Assembly: GCA_938023035.1 (NCBI GenBank)
Contig: CALIDI010000017.1
Location: 1 to 64,000, forward strand
From: an uncultured Leptolyngbyaceae cyanobacterium
GTDB lineage: Bacteria; Cyanobacteriota; Cyanobacteriia; Leptolyngbyales; Leptolyngbyaceae
DNA: 64,000 nt
Direction of reading: 5' to 3'
A program made the position numbers and the translations under genes. The notes under the pieces were generated by a model. It was not told the DNA's origin, did not search any database, and worked only from the letters and a program-made list of their open reading frames with translations. Below are positions 29,973 through 38,666 of the stretch, in pieces. Within the stretch, counting starts at the first letter, position 1. Each line of letters starts with the position of its first letter.

Positions 29973-31199
29973 ATGTCCTATACAATGCTGAAGTCTGGAA
30001 CAGCCGCTTTAGTTGCCTTGGGTTTAGTGAGTGGAACGGTTGCCCCCATCATGCTCCAAGCACCTGCTACAGCCCAAGCTGCTTTTCCGGATGTACCCTC
30101 TAATCACTGGGCCAACAGTTTTATTCGAGAATTAGTCAACCGTGGTGTGATTGCTGGCTTCCCCGACGGCACCTTCCGCCCTCAAGACCCTGTTACCCGT
30201 GCCCAGTTCGCAGCCATGTTGCGAAAGGCTTTTCGCAAGGGGTCGGTGCGCAGTTCTGTGCAGTTTGTAGATGTGGCCTCTAGCTACTGGGCAGCTTCGG
30301 CAATTCAATCAGCTTATACCTCTGGTTTTATGGCCGGCTATCCCGGTAATATCTTTCGCCCTGAAGAAAATATTCCTCGGGCACAAGTGCTCGTATCCTT
30401 GGCTAATGGACTGAACTACACGGCTAGCAATTCTGTAGATAGCGTGCTGTTGGCCTACAACGACTCTAGTTCGATTCCTGCCTACGCCCGCGCCAGCATT
30501 GCGGCTGCAACCGAACGACGGATTGTTGTAAATTATCCCAGTGTGCAAACGCTTGCCCCCAACCAGATTGCGACCCGTGCAGACGTGGCAGCTTTCATCT
30601 ACCAGGCGCTTGTAAGTCAAGGGGAAGCTGTAGCGATTAATTCTCCCTATATTGCTGGTCAGCCAGTCAGTCAGACGGTGCGCATCCCAGCGGGTACTTC
30701 TCTGCCTCTAGTTTATGACCAGGCAGAAAAGATCTTACTGGCGAAGGATGAACCAAATCCGGCTCCATTGACCTTAAGGGTCGCTCAAAACATTGTGACC
30801 TCCCAGGGAACGGTGTTAATCCCTTCTGGTAGCAGTGTCGTCGGAGAACTCCGCACCATTAATGGTGGCGCTCGCTTCTTTGCCAGTGAAATTGTCTTTC
30901 CTGATGGGCGACGCTTACCAGTTGATGCGACCTCGGGGTTGATTACCAAAACAGAAACTATCCGTAAAGGGGCGAGCTTGGGTCGCATTTTGACGGGTAC
31001 TGTTGTGGGTGCTGGTGCCGCAGCAGGGATTGCTGGGGTTACGGGCGATCGCAATATTGCAGCAGATGAAGTCCTGGGGGGTGCGGCAGCGGGCGCTTTG
31101 GCTGGTGTACTGCTAGGTCGCGATCGCGTTGATTTGATTGCGATCAACCCCAATACAGATTTGTCGGTCACTATCAATTCTGATCTAGTACTGCGCTAG
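29973..31199 (+). CDS. Exported protein with three S-layer homology domains
   Basis: This 408-residue protein has a signal peptide (GTAALVALGLVSGTVAP; cleavage near ATAQA). Three SLH repeats follow: FPDVPSNHWANSFIRELVNR with GFPDGTFRPQDPVTRAQFAA, FVDVASSYWAASAIQSAYTS with FRPEENIPRAQVL, and a weaker third ending PNQIATRADVAAFIYQAL. The C-terminal half is different: a beta-rich stretch (PAGTSLPLVY; GTVLIPSGSSVVGEL) and a Gly/Ala-rich hydrophobic segment (GTVVGAGAAAGIAGV; GGAAAGALAGVLLG). SLH domains bind cell-wall polymers. Start at 29973 has GGAG upstream. Confidence 0.88.
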   Translation: MSYTMLKSGTAALVALGLVSGTVAPIMLQAPATAQAAFPDVPSNHWANSFIRELVNRGVIAGFPDGTFRPQDPVTRAQFAAMLRKAFRKGSVRSSVQFVDVASSYWAASAIQSAYTSGFMAGYPGNIFRPEENIPRAQVLVSLANGLNYTASNSVDSVLLAYNDSSSIPAYARASIAAATERRIVVNYPSVQTLAPNQIATRADVAAFIYQALVSQGEAVAINSPYIAGQPVSQTVRIPAGTSLPLVYDQAEKILLAKDEPNPAPLTLRVAQNIVTSQGTVLIPSGSSVVGELRTINGGARFFASEIVFPDGRRLPVDATSGLITKTETIRKGASLGRILTGTVVGAGAAAGIAGVTGDRNIAADEVLGGAAAGALAGVLLGRDRVDLIAINPNTDLSVTINSDLVLR

Positions 31200-31256
31200 G
31201 TTAAACGCTTTAGGGTGCGTAGCTCCACAGTAGACATCGTCTAGAACCTCTAGCAT

Positions 31257-31284
31257 GGGAAGTTGCAAGGCAGCTTCCCTTTTT
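31257..31284 (+). terminator. Rho-independent terminator of the SLH gene
   Basis: The hairpin GGGAAGTTG / CAGCTTCCC (one G-T pair) with a short loop is followed by TTTTT. It lies 58 bases after the SLH stop codon. Confidence 0.8.
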
Positions 31285-31820
31285 GGGTTTTGGCTAGTTC
31301 CCAAAAAGTAGAGCGATCGCCAGGTTACTCCGTCCCTTGAGGGTTAAAGGGGGTTAGGGACGTTGTTCCCAGCCAAAGGGGATCCCTCTGCTCTCCGTCC
31401 TCAAGCAAGCAGCTACGGCTATGGCTAGAAAAACACTAAACTTGTCAGGCAAAAACAAGAAAAGCGGCTGAAAGCCTATCTGTGAAGGGAATGCGTCGCT
31501 TTTGATCGAAAATCACCCAGATCTTCAATGAGTCAAGTTTTCAAAGGATGTTTGATCTAATTTCCAGACAACGCTATTCCCTTGGGAGCTGCACAAAAAT
31601 AAGATACCCGTGATGCGTTACGGTTATCGCCTACCCCATCCTATGAGAAGGGGCGTTACTTAGTTATGAATCCCTTAGGGTACATCATCGTAATAGAGAG
31701 CAAAATCAGCCAAGTCAGAAAACGAAAGCTTCTCAGTTCTCAACTGATTTTCGACCCCAATGAATGCCACGCTGCACTTAGGGTAAAACACTCGTGGCTC
31801 AACGGTTTCCACCCTTTGCT
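31285..31820. other. Intergenic region with a family 3 repeat
   Basis: No gene is seen. Positions 31328-31395 hold a palindromic repeat (GGGTTAAAGGGGGTTAGGGA, then CGTTGTTCCCAGC) of the kind common in cyanobacteria. Confidence 0.5.
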
Positions 31821-33005
31821 TTAATTTTCGCTACTCGGCTCATTCCGCTTGGAAGGCTTAGGCACTGGCGGGCGATTGGGTGTAGCACCCGATTGCCGGG
31901 ATTTGCCCCCCCCGCCTCCGTCAAACCGTTTCTTGAAGGGACGCCCCCCTTTCTTAAAGGAAGCGGCTGCCCCCATTTTCTTTTTAGGCGGCACCAGCCC
32001 AACCACATTACTCTCGATAATCGCCAGCGAGGTGGCTTCTCGTCTGATATGGAAGTCCCAAAAATAACCAACGGTTTTAGGGCTAGATAACGTTCCCTTA
32101 AGGTGGAGTTTGAAAGCCTTTGCCTTTTCCGTGCCCTTCTTAGGACTTTGTTGAATTTTAACAATGACTAACTCCTGTTCGGGTTCGACCGTCAGCACCT
32201 CACCCCGAATGGAAAAATAGTCATCATCGTAGCCAGGAGTCAAATCACTCCCCTCTTGTCCAGAAAGAACTGCTACAGTCTCTGCTGTTGGCCTTTCAGA
32301 GCCGCCATTCGTGGTTAGAGCCTCCTTCTGCTCTAGCAATTCTTTCTGTAGCTTTTCTGGCTCCCATACCCCCACTACTTGAATATGCAGATCCTTTTGC
32401 TGAACTCGGGTGCGCGGGTAGACAACCCAGAGATGCTCTTGAGTCAGATCGAGATGGTTTTTTACCAGGCTCATGATCCGCCCTAGTAAGACGGCCTCAA
32501 CCACTGTACCATCGGCGATCGTCATTTCCCCACGGGTAAACTGCTCTGCAGAAGGAGTGTATCGCCCGCGTACCAAGCCGATCGCCCGATACTGTTTTGG
32601 CTCACTCGGTGGTGGAATCGGTTGAAACCGGTTGACAGGCTTGACCTCCGTTGCTTGACTAGAAGCCGCCGATTTTTCTTCCATTGCCTTCGGCGAAGCG
32701 ATCGCCGCCGTTAGAGACGGCGGTTGGGTTGCCTTTGGTTCATCCACTGGCTTTACCGCTGGCCGTACCGGACGCATCACTGGGCGCTTCAACTCCAAGA
32801 CTGGCCCCCCTGTCGGGGCTTGTGCAGGAATTGTTGACTCCTTAGGAGAACTATCAGGCGCAGAGGGACTCGCAAGATCAGGAGATTGGGCATCGCCAGA
32901 TCCACCCGTGTGATCAGACGACAGCTTTGCTGGATCAGCAGACGCGCTAGGGTTAGAGGAGGAAAGGGGCTGTTCGGGCAAAGGACTCATAGGTTTTACT
33001 TTCAC
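31821..33005 (-). CDS. Conserved cyanobacterial protein of unknown function, low-complexity ends
   Basis: The 394-residue product has three parts: a disordered Ser/Pro/Ala-rich N-terminus (~1-140), a folded core (~140-340) beginning YRAIGLVRGRYTPSAEQFTRG and containing LLGRIMSLVKNHLDLTQEHLWVVYPRT and VVGVWEPEKL, and a basic Lys/Arg/Gly-rich tail. I know this core as a protein kept across cyanobacteria, but no function is established to my knowledge. The basic tail suggests nucleic-acid or ribosome contact; that is inference. The start may be GTG 33005 or the ATG at 32990. It points away from the DnaA-box region. Confidence 0.8.
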   Translation of the reverse strand: MKVKPMSPLPEQPLSSSNPSASADPAKLSSDHTGGSGDAQSPDLASPSAPDSSPKESTIPAQAPTGGPVLELKRPVMRPVRPAVKPVDEPKATQPPSLTAAIASPKAMEEKSAASSQATEVKPVNRFQPIPPPSEPKQYRAIGLVRGRYTPSAEQFTRGEMTIADGTVVEAVLLGRIMSLVKNHLDLTQEHLWVVYPRTRVQQKDLHIQVVGVWEPEKLQKELLEQKEALTTNGGSERPTAETVAVLSGQEGSDLTPGYDDDYFSIRGEVLTVEPEQELVIVKIQQSPKKGTEKAKAFKLHLKGTLSSPKTVGYFWDFHIRREATSLAIIESNVVGLVPPKKKMGAAASFKKGGRPFKKRFDGGGGGKSRQSGATPNRPPVPKPSKRNEPSSEN

Positions 33006-33182
33006 GGCAGAGCAGGCGACCTTATCAGTTTAGCTATTCTAGTGAATGCAACTGAGTCGCCCATGAATCCGCAAGTTTTGCGTAATTTTCATAAACAGGC
33101 TTAACTGCGGTTGTCGAAACAGGGACGGGATGATCTAACTTTAAAGACCTATCATACAAGCTGATTCAGGTTAGCAGATCAA

Positions 33183-33378
33183 TATAGTCAATGCACTATA
33201 GTCAATGCACTTCAAAGCTCCTCTAAGGTCAGCCTGAAAAGGCCAGTCTGAACTGCTAACCGGCAACCCCCTGCTGACTTGCTGAAAAGAGCGATCATTT
33301 TCCGCAAAGTTGAATTGAATCAATCGGTTGCACCCATAACAGCCCGCTGTCCTGAGCTAGAAATCTGCTAGAAATCTG
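33183..33378. repeat. Two short tandem duplications (14 bp and 11 bp)
   Basis: TATAGTCAATGCAC occurs twice at 33183-33210. CTAGAAATCTG occurs twice at 33357-33378. Both are perfect, head-to-tail pairs. Confidence 0.9.
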
Positions 33379-33595
33379 CCTGGAAAGGTAGACTTTCCCC
33401 AGTTTGGCAGATTAAGGTAGTCTGAATGGCCTATGGAAATCGGTCAATGAATGAAAATGTCGGATGATTCAGGGGCACGGAACGGTTGAAATCTACAGCT
33501 CTATCCCGAACAATGCCATCTGCAGTCAGGCAGGCACTGTCTATTGACAAAGCTCTAGAGAAAGTATTTTTTACAATTCTTTGTGCTCACCCTGG

Positions 33596-33667
33596 TTTTC
33601 CCCAAGATTTTCCACAGACTTCCTGAGTTTTCCACAGACTGTGGGAGCAATTGGCCATTTTTCCCCA
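33596..33667 (+). promoter_or_regulatory. Cluster of four DnaA-box-like sites (candidate oriC)
   Basis: Two perfect copies of TTTTCCACA, the cyanobacterial DnaA box, lie at 33608-33616 and 33628-33636. Two one-mismatch copies, TTTTCCCCA, lie at 33596-33604 and 33659-33667. All four point the same way, with start-to-start distances of 12, 20 and 31 bases. An A+T-rich repeat tract follows at 33980-34051, and the flanking genes diverge. Confidence 0.5.
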
Positions 33668-33979
33668 GATAGGCGATCGCCTCTGCAACAGATGATCGAC
33701 ACAAAGCGCTCGAATTGTTAGTTTACTTTGCGGGGATCACCCTGAGATCACTGCTTACATAAAGAAAAATTGAGACAATCGCAACCCTCTCTAAGGGTTG
33801 ACGTTGACAAGATCTGACAAAGATGGCGACAATAAAGCACCTACGTTATAAACCTCTGCACTGCCCCTCTTCTTATTTTAGGTAGCGTTTGAACAAGTGG
33901 AGGGCTGAAGTGTGGGGGACTTCAGCGGCCTTCAGTCATAAATCTGGCCCAATCAATCGACAAAAGCAGACACGCTTCA

Positions 33980-34051
33980 TCTAGGTATTCTTTATCCAGG
34001 TATTCTTTTTATTTCTTCATTTTTAATTTTATTTCTTCATTTTTTAATTTT
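33980..34051 (+). repeat. A+T-rich direct repeats upstream of the DUF2811 gene
   Basis: Two 15-bp units (TCTAGGTATTCTTTA and TCCAGGTATTCTTTT, 33980-34009) are followed by two 20/21-bp units beginning ATTTCTTCATTTTT and ending AATTTT (34011-34030 and 34031-34051). The tract is almost pure A+T and could act as an unwinding element or as an mRNA leader. Confidence 0.8.
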
Positions 34052-34111
34052 ACCTTTCTTAAAGTTCTCTTTTCTTTTGTTGCAGCTTACGCATCTTTAA
34101 AGAGGTTGGTT

Positions 34112-34318
34112 ATGCAAACGACAACAATTAGCCTGTTGGCAGAAATTCCAGAGGGCTTACATCAAGCCATTGCCCAATATCTGGAGAACCACCCAAACTG
34201 GGATCAAGACCGCTTATTTGCGGCGGCTTTGTCGCTGTTTCTATTGCAAACGAGTGAGACGACTGACCAGGGCAAAGCGGATGCCTCCTTGGAAGCATGG
34301 TTTCGTCAATCTGTGTAA
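34112..34318 (+). CDS. DUF2811 small cyanobacterial protein
   Basis: This 68-residue protein belongs to DUF2811: TTISLLAEIPEGLHQAIAQY, then NHPNWDQDRLFAAALSLFLLQ. The fold looks like a ribbon-helix-helix-sized helical protein; the function is unknown. AAAGAGG at 34099-34105 sits 6 bases before the ATG; a TTG two codons upstream is less likely. Confidence 0.85.
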   Translation: MQTTTISLLAEIPEGLHQAIAQYLENHPNWDQDRLFAAALSLFLLQTSETTDQGKADASLEAWFRQSV

Positions 34319-34698
34319 ACAAGTTGAATTTTGGATTTTCAATTTGCGAGGATAGTCACTGAACTACTCAATCATCTTCAGGTTCACAGCAGTGACTGAA
34401 ACCGAATAAAATCTGGATGCGTTGTGGCGATGTCTTGACGAGGTTTATGCCACGAGCCTAGCCTGTTTAACGTTTTATCGCCATAGCCAGTTCATTGAGA
34501 ACAAAGTGAAAGATGAACCCCTAGCTGAGGGCATTGCCCCCATAACCCCCTTACACCCCATAGACTCAGCAACTTGGCGATAACTGTATCGGCCGATTCT
34601 GGTCATACCTGTCCTGAAAAAACAACTGGCTTCGAGTCAGCCTAGGTGGAGTGCGTATTGCGGTTAAAAGCCCAAATTTTGCAAAAGAGGTTTGATTG
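34319..34698. other. Intergenic region with a family 3 repeat
   Basis: No gene is seen. Bases 34517-34563 hold a palindromic repeat (ACCCCTAGCTGAGGGCATTG, then CCCCCATAACCCCC). Confidence 0.5.
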
Positions 34699-35292
34699 AT
34701 GACATATTTTTGGTTTAAGGCATTTCACCTTGTGGGTATTGTGTGTTGGTTTGCGGGCCTATTCTATCTGCCGCGGTTGTTTGTTTACCATGCCGAAGCA
34801 AACGAGCAATCAGAGCCAGCTCGCAGCATTCTCAAAGCACAGTATCAAGTCATGGAGAAGCGCCTCTACAGCATTATTATGACGCCGGCCATGCTACTGA
34901 CTGTAGCTATGGCGGTTGGTCTATTAACGATAGAACCCGAGGTTTTGAAACAGCCCTGGCTCCATGTTAAGCTCGCTTGCGTCTTGTTGCTGTTGGGATA
35001 CCATCATTACTGCAAACGCATAATGAAAAAGTTGGCTCACGATGAATGCCAGATGACTAGCCAGCAGTTTCGCTGGTTTAATGAGTTTCCGACGGTTTTC
35101 TTTGTCGTGGTGGTGCTGTTAGCCGTGTTCAAGAACAACTTTCCTACGGATGCGGTGACTTGGCTGATTGCAGCGATGGTGGTAGCGATGGCGACAGCAA
35201 TTCAACTCTACGCCCGGAAGCGTCGCTTGGATCGGGAAAAGGGAGCGATCGCAGCCTCCGAAGAGTCAGCTTCTTCGGGAGCGAGTGCCTGA
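34699..35292 (+). CDS. hemJ: Protoporphyrinogen IX oxidase HemJ
   Basis: HemJ (UPF0093) is the membrane haem-b oxidase that makes protoporphyrin IX in most cyanobacteria. Visible features are the first helix with conserved His (FKAFHLVGIVCWFAGLFYLPRLFVYH), MEKRLYSIIMTPAM, WLHVKLACVLLLLGYHHYC and FNEFPTVFFVVVVLLAVFK; four or five helices in 197 residues match. AAGAGG lies 8 bases before the ATG. It feeds the same pathway as chlI at 39.9 kb. Confidence 0.92.
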   Translation: MTYFWFKAFHLVGIVCWFAGLFYLPRLFVYHAEANEQSEPARSILKAQYQVMEKRLYSIIMTPAMLLTVAMAVGLLTIEPEVLKQPWLHVKLACVLLLLGYHHYCKRIMKKLAHDECQMTSQQFRWFNEFPTVFFVVVVLLAVFKNNFPTDAVTWLIAAMVVAMATAIQLYARKRRLDREKGAIAASEESASSGASA

Positions 35293-35606
35293 AGTTCAGT
35301 CATCCCACCCTATTAGTTTGTTCGATTGACCTTACCGGCCTTTCTGACAAACCCTGACCCCACCCTCCTTCTCCCCTAATGATCGGCTTAACCCTACGCC
35401 AGAGCGTTAGGACGCTTGAACAAGGAGGGATATAGAGGTTGTTCCTCTCATACACTTCGTTCTAACCTTAGGTTGCACTACTAAATCAGCTTCAAACTGA
35501 AGAGGAAGCGGCCTGCGATCGCGCTACACTAAAGGGCAACCACATAAAAGTGCCGCAACATAACATAATAGCTGCACAATCTTGCTTTCTGGATTTTGAG
35601 ACCCCT
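35293..35606. other. Intergenic region with palindromic repeat
   Basis: No gene is seen. Bases 35353-35455 hold C/T-rich and GAGG-containing palindromic sequence of repeat family 3 type. Confidence 0.45.
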
Positions 35607-36128
35607 ATGCCCAGAACACAGCGTAACGATAACTTTATTGACAAAAGCTTTACCGTCATGGCAGACCTAATTCTTAAGGTTTTGCCAACGAATCGCAAGT
35701 CTAAGGTAGCGTTTGCCTACTACCGCGACGGTATGGCGGCCCAAGCCGATGGCGAATATGCTGAAGCCCTAGAAAACTACTATGAAGCCTTAAAGTTAGA
35801 AGAAGACCCTAATGATCGCAGCTACATCCTCTATAACATTGGGCTGATTCATACCAGCAATGGTGAGCATGAGCAAGCTTTAGACTACTACGAGCAGGCC
35901 CTAGAACTAAACCCTAGACTGCCTCAAGCCCTAAACAACATTGCGGTCATTTACCACTTCCAAGGAGAGCAGGCCAAAGAAGCCGGGCAAGATAAAGAAG
36001 CAGAAGCCTACTTTGACCAGGCCGCTGAATATTGGAAACGGGCAATTCGCCAGGCCCCCAATAACTATATCGAAGCTCAAAACTGGTTGAAAACCACCGG
36101 GCGATCGCAAATGGATGTCTACTTCTAG
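35607..36128 (+). CDS. ycf3: Photosystem I assembly protein Ycf3
   Basis: This TPR protein of 173 residues matches Ycf3 length exactly: [21 protein letters not shown], then three TPRs ([31 protein letters not shown]-type; [40 protein letters not shown]) and the end GRSQMDVYF. Ycf3 is a chaperone for photosystem I core assembly at the thylakoid. gatC starts 10 bases later on the same strand, so the two are probably cotranscribed. Confidence 0.96.
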   Translation: MPRTQRNDNFIDKSFTVMADLILKVLPTNRKSKVAFAYYRDGMAAQADGEYAEALENYYEALKLEEDPNDRSYILYNIGLIHTSNGEHEQALDYYEQALELNPRLPQALNNIAVIYHFQGEQAKEAGQDKEAEAYFDQAAEYWKRAIRQAPNNYIEAQNWLKTTGRSQMDVYF

Positions 36129-36138
36129 GGAGCGGGAG

Positions 36139-36429
36139 ATGATTGACCGGCAACAAGTTCATAAGGTAGCCCACCTCGCCCGATTAGCCCTGACCGACCA
36201 GGAAGAAGAAACCCTCACAACCCAGCTTCAGGAGATTTTAGGGTATTTTGACCAGTTGAGTGAGCTAGATACCAGTGATGTGCCACCAACAACACGGGCG
36301 ATTGAGGTCGTCAACGTGGTGCGTGCCGATGAATTGAAAACGCACCTCTCCCGGGATGCAATCCTTGACTGTGCCCCCGAACGGGATGGGGAATTCTTTA
36401 AGGTGCCGAAAATCATCAACGAAGGCTAA
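36139..36429 (+). CDS. gatC: Glu/Asp-tRNA amidotransferase subunit C
   Basis: The 96 residues match GatC (VHKVAHLARLALTDQEEETL; LSELDTSDVPPTTRAIEVVN; VRADE). It is the wrapping subunit of the GatCAB enzyme that makes Gln-tRNA(Gln) from Glu-tRNA(Gln). The ATG has GGGAGCGGGAG just upstream. The tRNA-Gln substrate gene lies at 55.4 kb. Confidence 0.94.
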   Translation: MIDRQQVHKVAHLARLALTDQEEETLTTQLQEILGYFDQLSELDTSDVPPTTRAIEVVNVVRADELKTHLSRDAILDCAPERDGEFFKVPKIINEG

Positions 36430-36536
36430 ACCTTTGAAGGATGCTCCATCAAGCCTACTCCCCTGGTAGACCTGGTAACAAGTCATCGCGGTGATCGGCA
36501 AAAAACCGACCTGCGCCAGCTTAGTCAAGTTTGCCG

Positions 36537-36758
36537 ATGCAGACTCACGCAAAGGCAACTATAGCCTACCAGACCTTCTTCAAAGCCAACCCCCGCACCC
36601 TAGACCCCATGCAACAGGCAGAAAACTATCAATAACTGTTGCAGCAAGCTCTACAACCGGGTACGAGTGTGGAGCAAGCCCTGCAAAGGGGGGCGTTCAT
36701 TAGCGGTTTGGGCAGAACCTGCTACGCTAGTAATTTCTTCTTCAAGTTAAGAAACTAG
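36537..36758 (+). pseudogene. Possible gene remnant with internal stop
   Basis: Reading from the ATG at 36537 gives 32 residues ending DPMQQAENYQ, a TAA at 36633-36635, then LLQQALQPGTSVEQALQRGA and FISGLGRT in the same frame to a stop at 36756. The sequence on both sides of the TAA has a smooth amphipathic protein-like composition. It may be a decayed small gene; no start signal is strong. The function is unknown. Confidence 0.35.
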
Positions 36759-36777
36759 GCAAGTTAAGAAACTAGGC
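36744..36777. repeat. 17-bp perfect tandem duplication
   Basis: AAGTTAAGAAACTAGGC occurs twice head to tail, just before the sucC start. Confidence 0.95.
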
Positions 36778-36795
36778 TGCAACAGGTTGGGCCGC

Positions 36796-38016
36796 ATGGA
36801 TTTACTGGAATATCAGGCAAAAGAGCTTTTTCAAACTGTTGGGATTCCGATCCCACCTTCCCAGCGAATTGAGCGTCCGAAGGATATTAAGAGCTTGACC
36901 ATTCCTTACCCGATCGCCCTCAAATCTCAGGTGTATATCGGGGGGCGGGGACGGATGGGAGGGATCCGCTTTGTGGAAAACACCATTGACGCGATCGCGG
37001 CAGCTCAGAGTATTTTCAACCTGCCCATCATGGGTGAATATCCCAAAGTTTTGTTGGCAGAGGCAAAATACGAGGTGGAGCAGGAATTCTACCTAGCGGT
37101 TATTTTAAATCGCTCAATTCGGCGGCCCGTGCTGCTTGGCTCGGTCAAAGGCGGGATGAATGTACAGCAGCATGTTGACCAGATGCAGCACGTGGTGGTT
37201 GAGCAAGATTTTTCTCCCTACTACGCCCGGCGACTGACCATCAAGATGGGCCTATCAGGAGATTTAATTGAAGCCGTAAGCAGCATTGTGGAAAAGATGT
37301 ACCATCTCTTTGCCACAAAAGACCTAGATTTGGTAGAAATTAACCCTTTAGGGATCAGTTCTGATGGCAAACTGATCGCGCTGGATGGCAAAGTTAGTGT
37401 GAATGACGATGCCTTACCACGCCAGACCGCTTTTGCTGGGTTAATCGGCGACTCCGATGGCGATGAGCACAACCCCCAGCAAACTGGCTGCCCAATCACC
37501 CTCGACCCAGATGGCCAAATCGGTATCCTCTGCAATGGGGCAGGGTTAACGATGACCACAATTGATTTGATTTGTGCTGCGGGGGGCAAGCCCGTTTCTT
37601 TTCTTAACTTGGGTAGCGAAACCCAGGCGGGAGTTTCTGCCAGTCTGCTGAAAGAGCGCTTAGCCCAGGGGCTAGAGCAGCTCGCCCAAATCAAGAAGGT
37701 GCGAGTATTGCTCGTTCACCTGGTTACTGGGTTGCTACCAGATGATGAAATGGCCGAGGTCATTGCTGGTTTTATTCGTCGGCGATCGCGGGAACCCCGT
37801 GGCATCAGCGAAATCCGGCCAGACACGTTGATTACTCACACCGTTCGAATTCCCCAAATGGTAGTACGTTTAGTTGGCCGATCCCATAATTTGGAGAATA
37901 CCGGCAACGAAAAAGCCGTTAACGCTTATCTGGCAGCAGCACAGGTCATCGTTGTGGAGAGTCTGGATGACGCAGTTGCCCAAACCGTTGCCCAAGCCAG
38001 GAAATGGGCGAAATAG
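36796..38016 (+). CDS. sucC: Succinate-CoA ligase beta subunit
   Basis: This ATP-grasp-type subunit of 406 residues begins MDLLEYQAKELFQTVGIPIP and has GGRGRMGGI (nucleotide-binding loop), DLDLVEINPLGISSDGKLIALDGK and GILCNGAGLTMTT. It converts succinyl-CoA and succinate in the TCA cycle. The start is the ATG at 36796. The partner sucD lies 650 bases downstream rather than directly after it, unusual for this pair. Confidence 0.92.
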   Translation: MDLLEYQAKELFQTVGIPIPPSQRIERPKDIKSLTIPYPIALKSQVYIGGRGRMGGIRFVENTIDAIAAAQSIFNLPIMGEYPKVLLAEAKYEVEQEFYLAVILNRSIRRPVLLGSVKGGMNVQQHVDQMQHVVVEQDFSPYYARRLTIKMGLSGDLIEAVSSIVEKMYHLFATKDLDLVEINPLGISSDGKLIALDGKVSVNDDALPRQTAFAGLIGDSDGDEHNPQQTGCPITLDPDGQIGILCNGAGLTMTTIDLICAAGGKPVSFLNLGSETQAGVSASLLKERLAQGLEQLAQIKKVRVLLVHLVTGLLPDDEMAEVIAGFIRRRSREPRGISEIRPDTLITHTVRIPQMVVRLVGRSHNLENTGNEKAVNAYLAAAQVIVVESLDDAVAQTVAQARKWAK

Positions 38017-38069
38017 CCAAAATAACCTGCCCATAGGTTCTCTGGACTACCATTGTAGACCGACAAGAC

Positions 38070-38105
38070 CATTCACAGATAAGTTCACATTCACAGATAA
38101 GTTCA
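38070..38105. repeat. 18-bp perfect tandem duplication
   Basis: CATTCACAGATAAGTTCA occurs twice head to tail in the sucC-sucD spacer. Confidence 0.95.
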
Positions 38106-38294
38106 AACGGGTTTCAAGGGGGTCTGCTTCTCCCGCATGGTTGCAGCGCTTGCCCACAACCGTTAGGGTTTCCGGTAGGGCAACAGAGCACAGAATAGCC
38201 CCCGTCTGGTCAAACGGATGATCCGGATTTCTTCAAGATTGTGATCTGAGTTGCAGTCTCACGGTCAATCGTCCGGCATGATTAAGAGAACACT

Positions 38295-38358
38295 AAGTCA
38301 GAACACTTAGGGCAAAACCCGGTGCTCAACCGCCAGTGATGAGTAGGCTTTCTGACTT
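38295..38358 (-). repeat. MITE-like dispersed repeat, family 2, best copy
   Basis: This 64-bp element has perfect 9-bp inverted ends, AAGTCAGAA and TTCTGACTT. The core, read on the minus strand, is CACTGGCGGTTGAGCACCGG followed by GTTTTG. Related copies lie at 4124-4194, 47460-47530 and 59175-59233. Confidence 0.75.
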
Positions 38359-38666
38359 GTAGAGTGATCCACCAAGGGATTGACTCCATTGGGAGTTTAG
38401 GGGGCTTAGCCTCCCCATTTGTCCCGATACTCAACCTTTCCGACTGGCTAGCATCATAGCCTTTTATGCAGCTAAAGGGGCAACCGTCAGATTGACTCTC
38501 GCCAGAGTCAACGGTATGGTTATCAGAATAAATCGTGTGTTTTGTCAAGGACTATTTGGCGGTTAAGCATCAGCTAAACGCAGCAAATTAGAAAAAAGCT
38601 GACAGACTTGAATCGAGGTCCAGGCTCTACAGCTTTAACAATCGAAAAAGGGAAAGTGCAGTTACC

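Larger units (their letters stand above)
33006..34111. other. 1.1-kb divergent intergenic region, candidate replication origin
   Basis: No gene is seen. It holds short tandem duplications, the DnaA-box cluster, and a T-rich tract with direct repeats near the DUF2811 gene. It is the longest gene-free stretch in the window that lies between two divergent genes. Confidence 0.5.
38017..38666. other. Repeat-bearing spacer between sucC and sucD
   Basis: No gene is seen. Bases 38070-38105 hold a perfect 18-bp tandem duplication and 38295-38358 a family 2 element. The spacer separates two genes that are normally adjacent. Confidence 0.7.
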
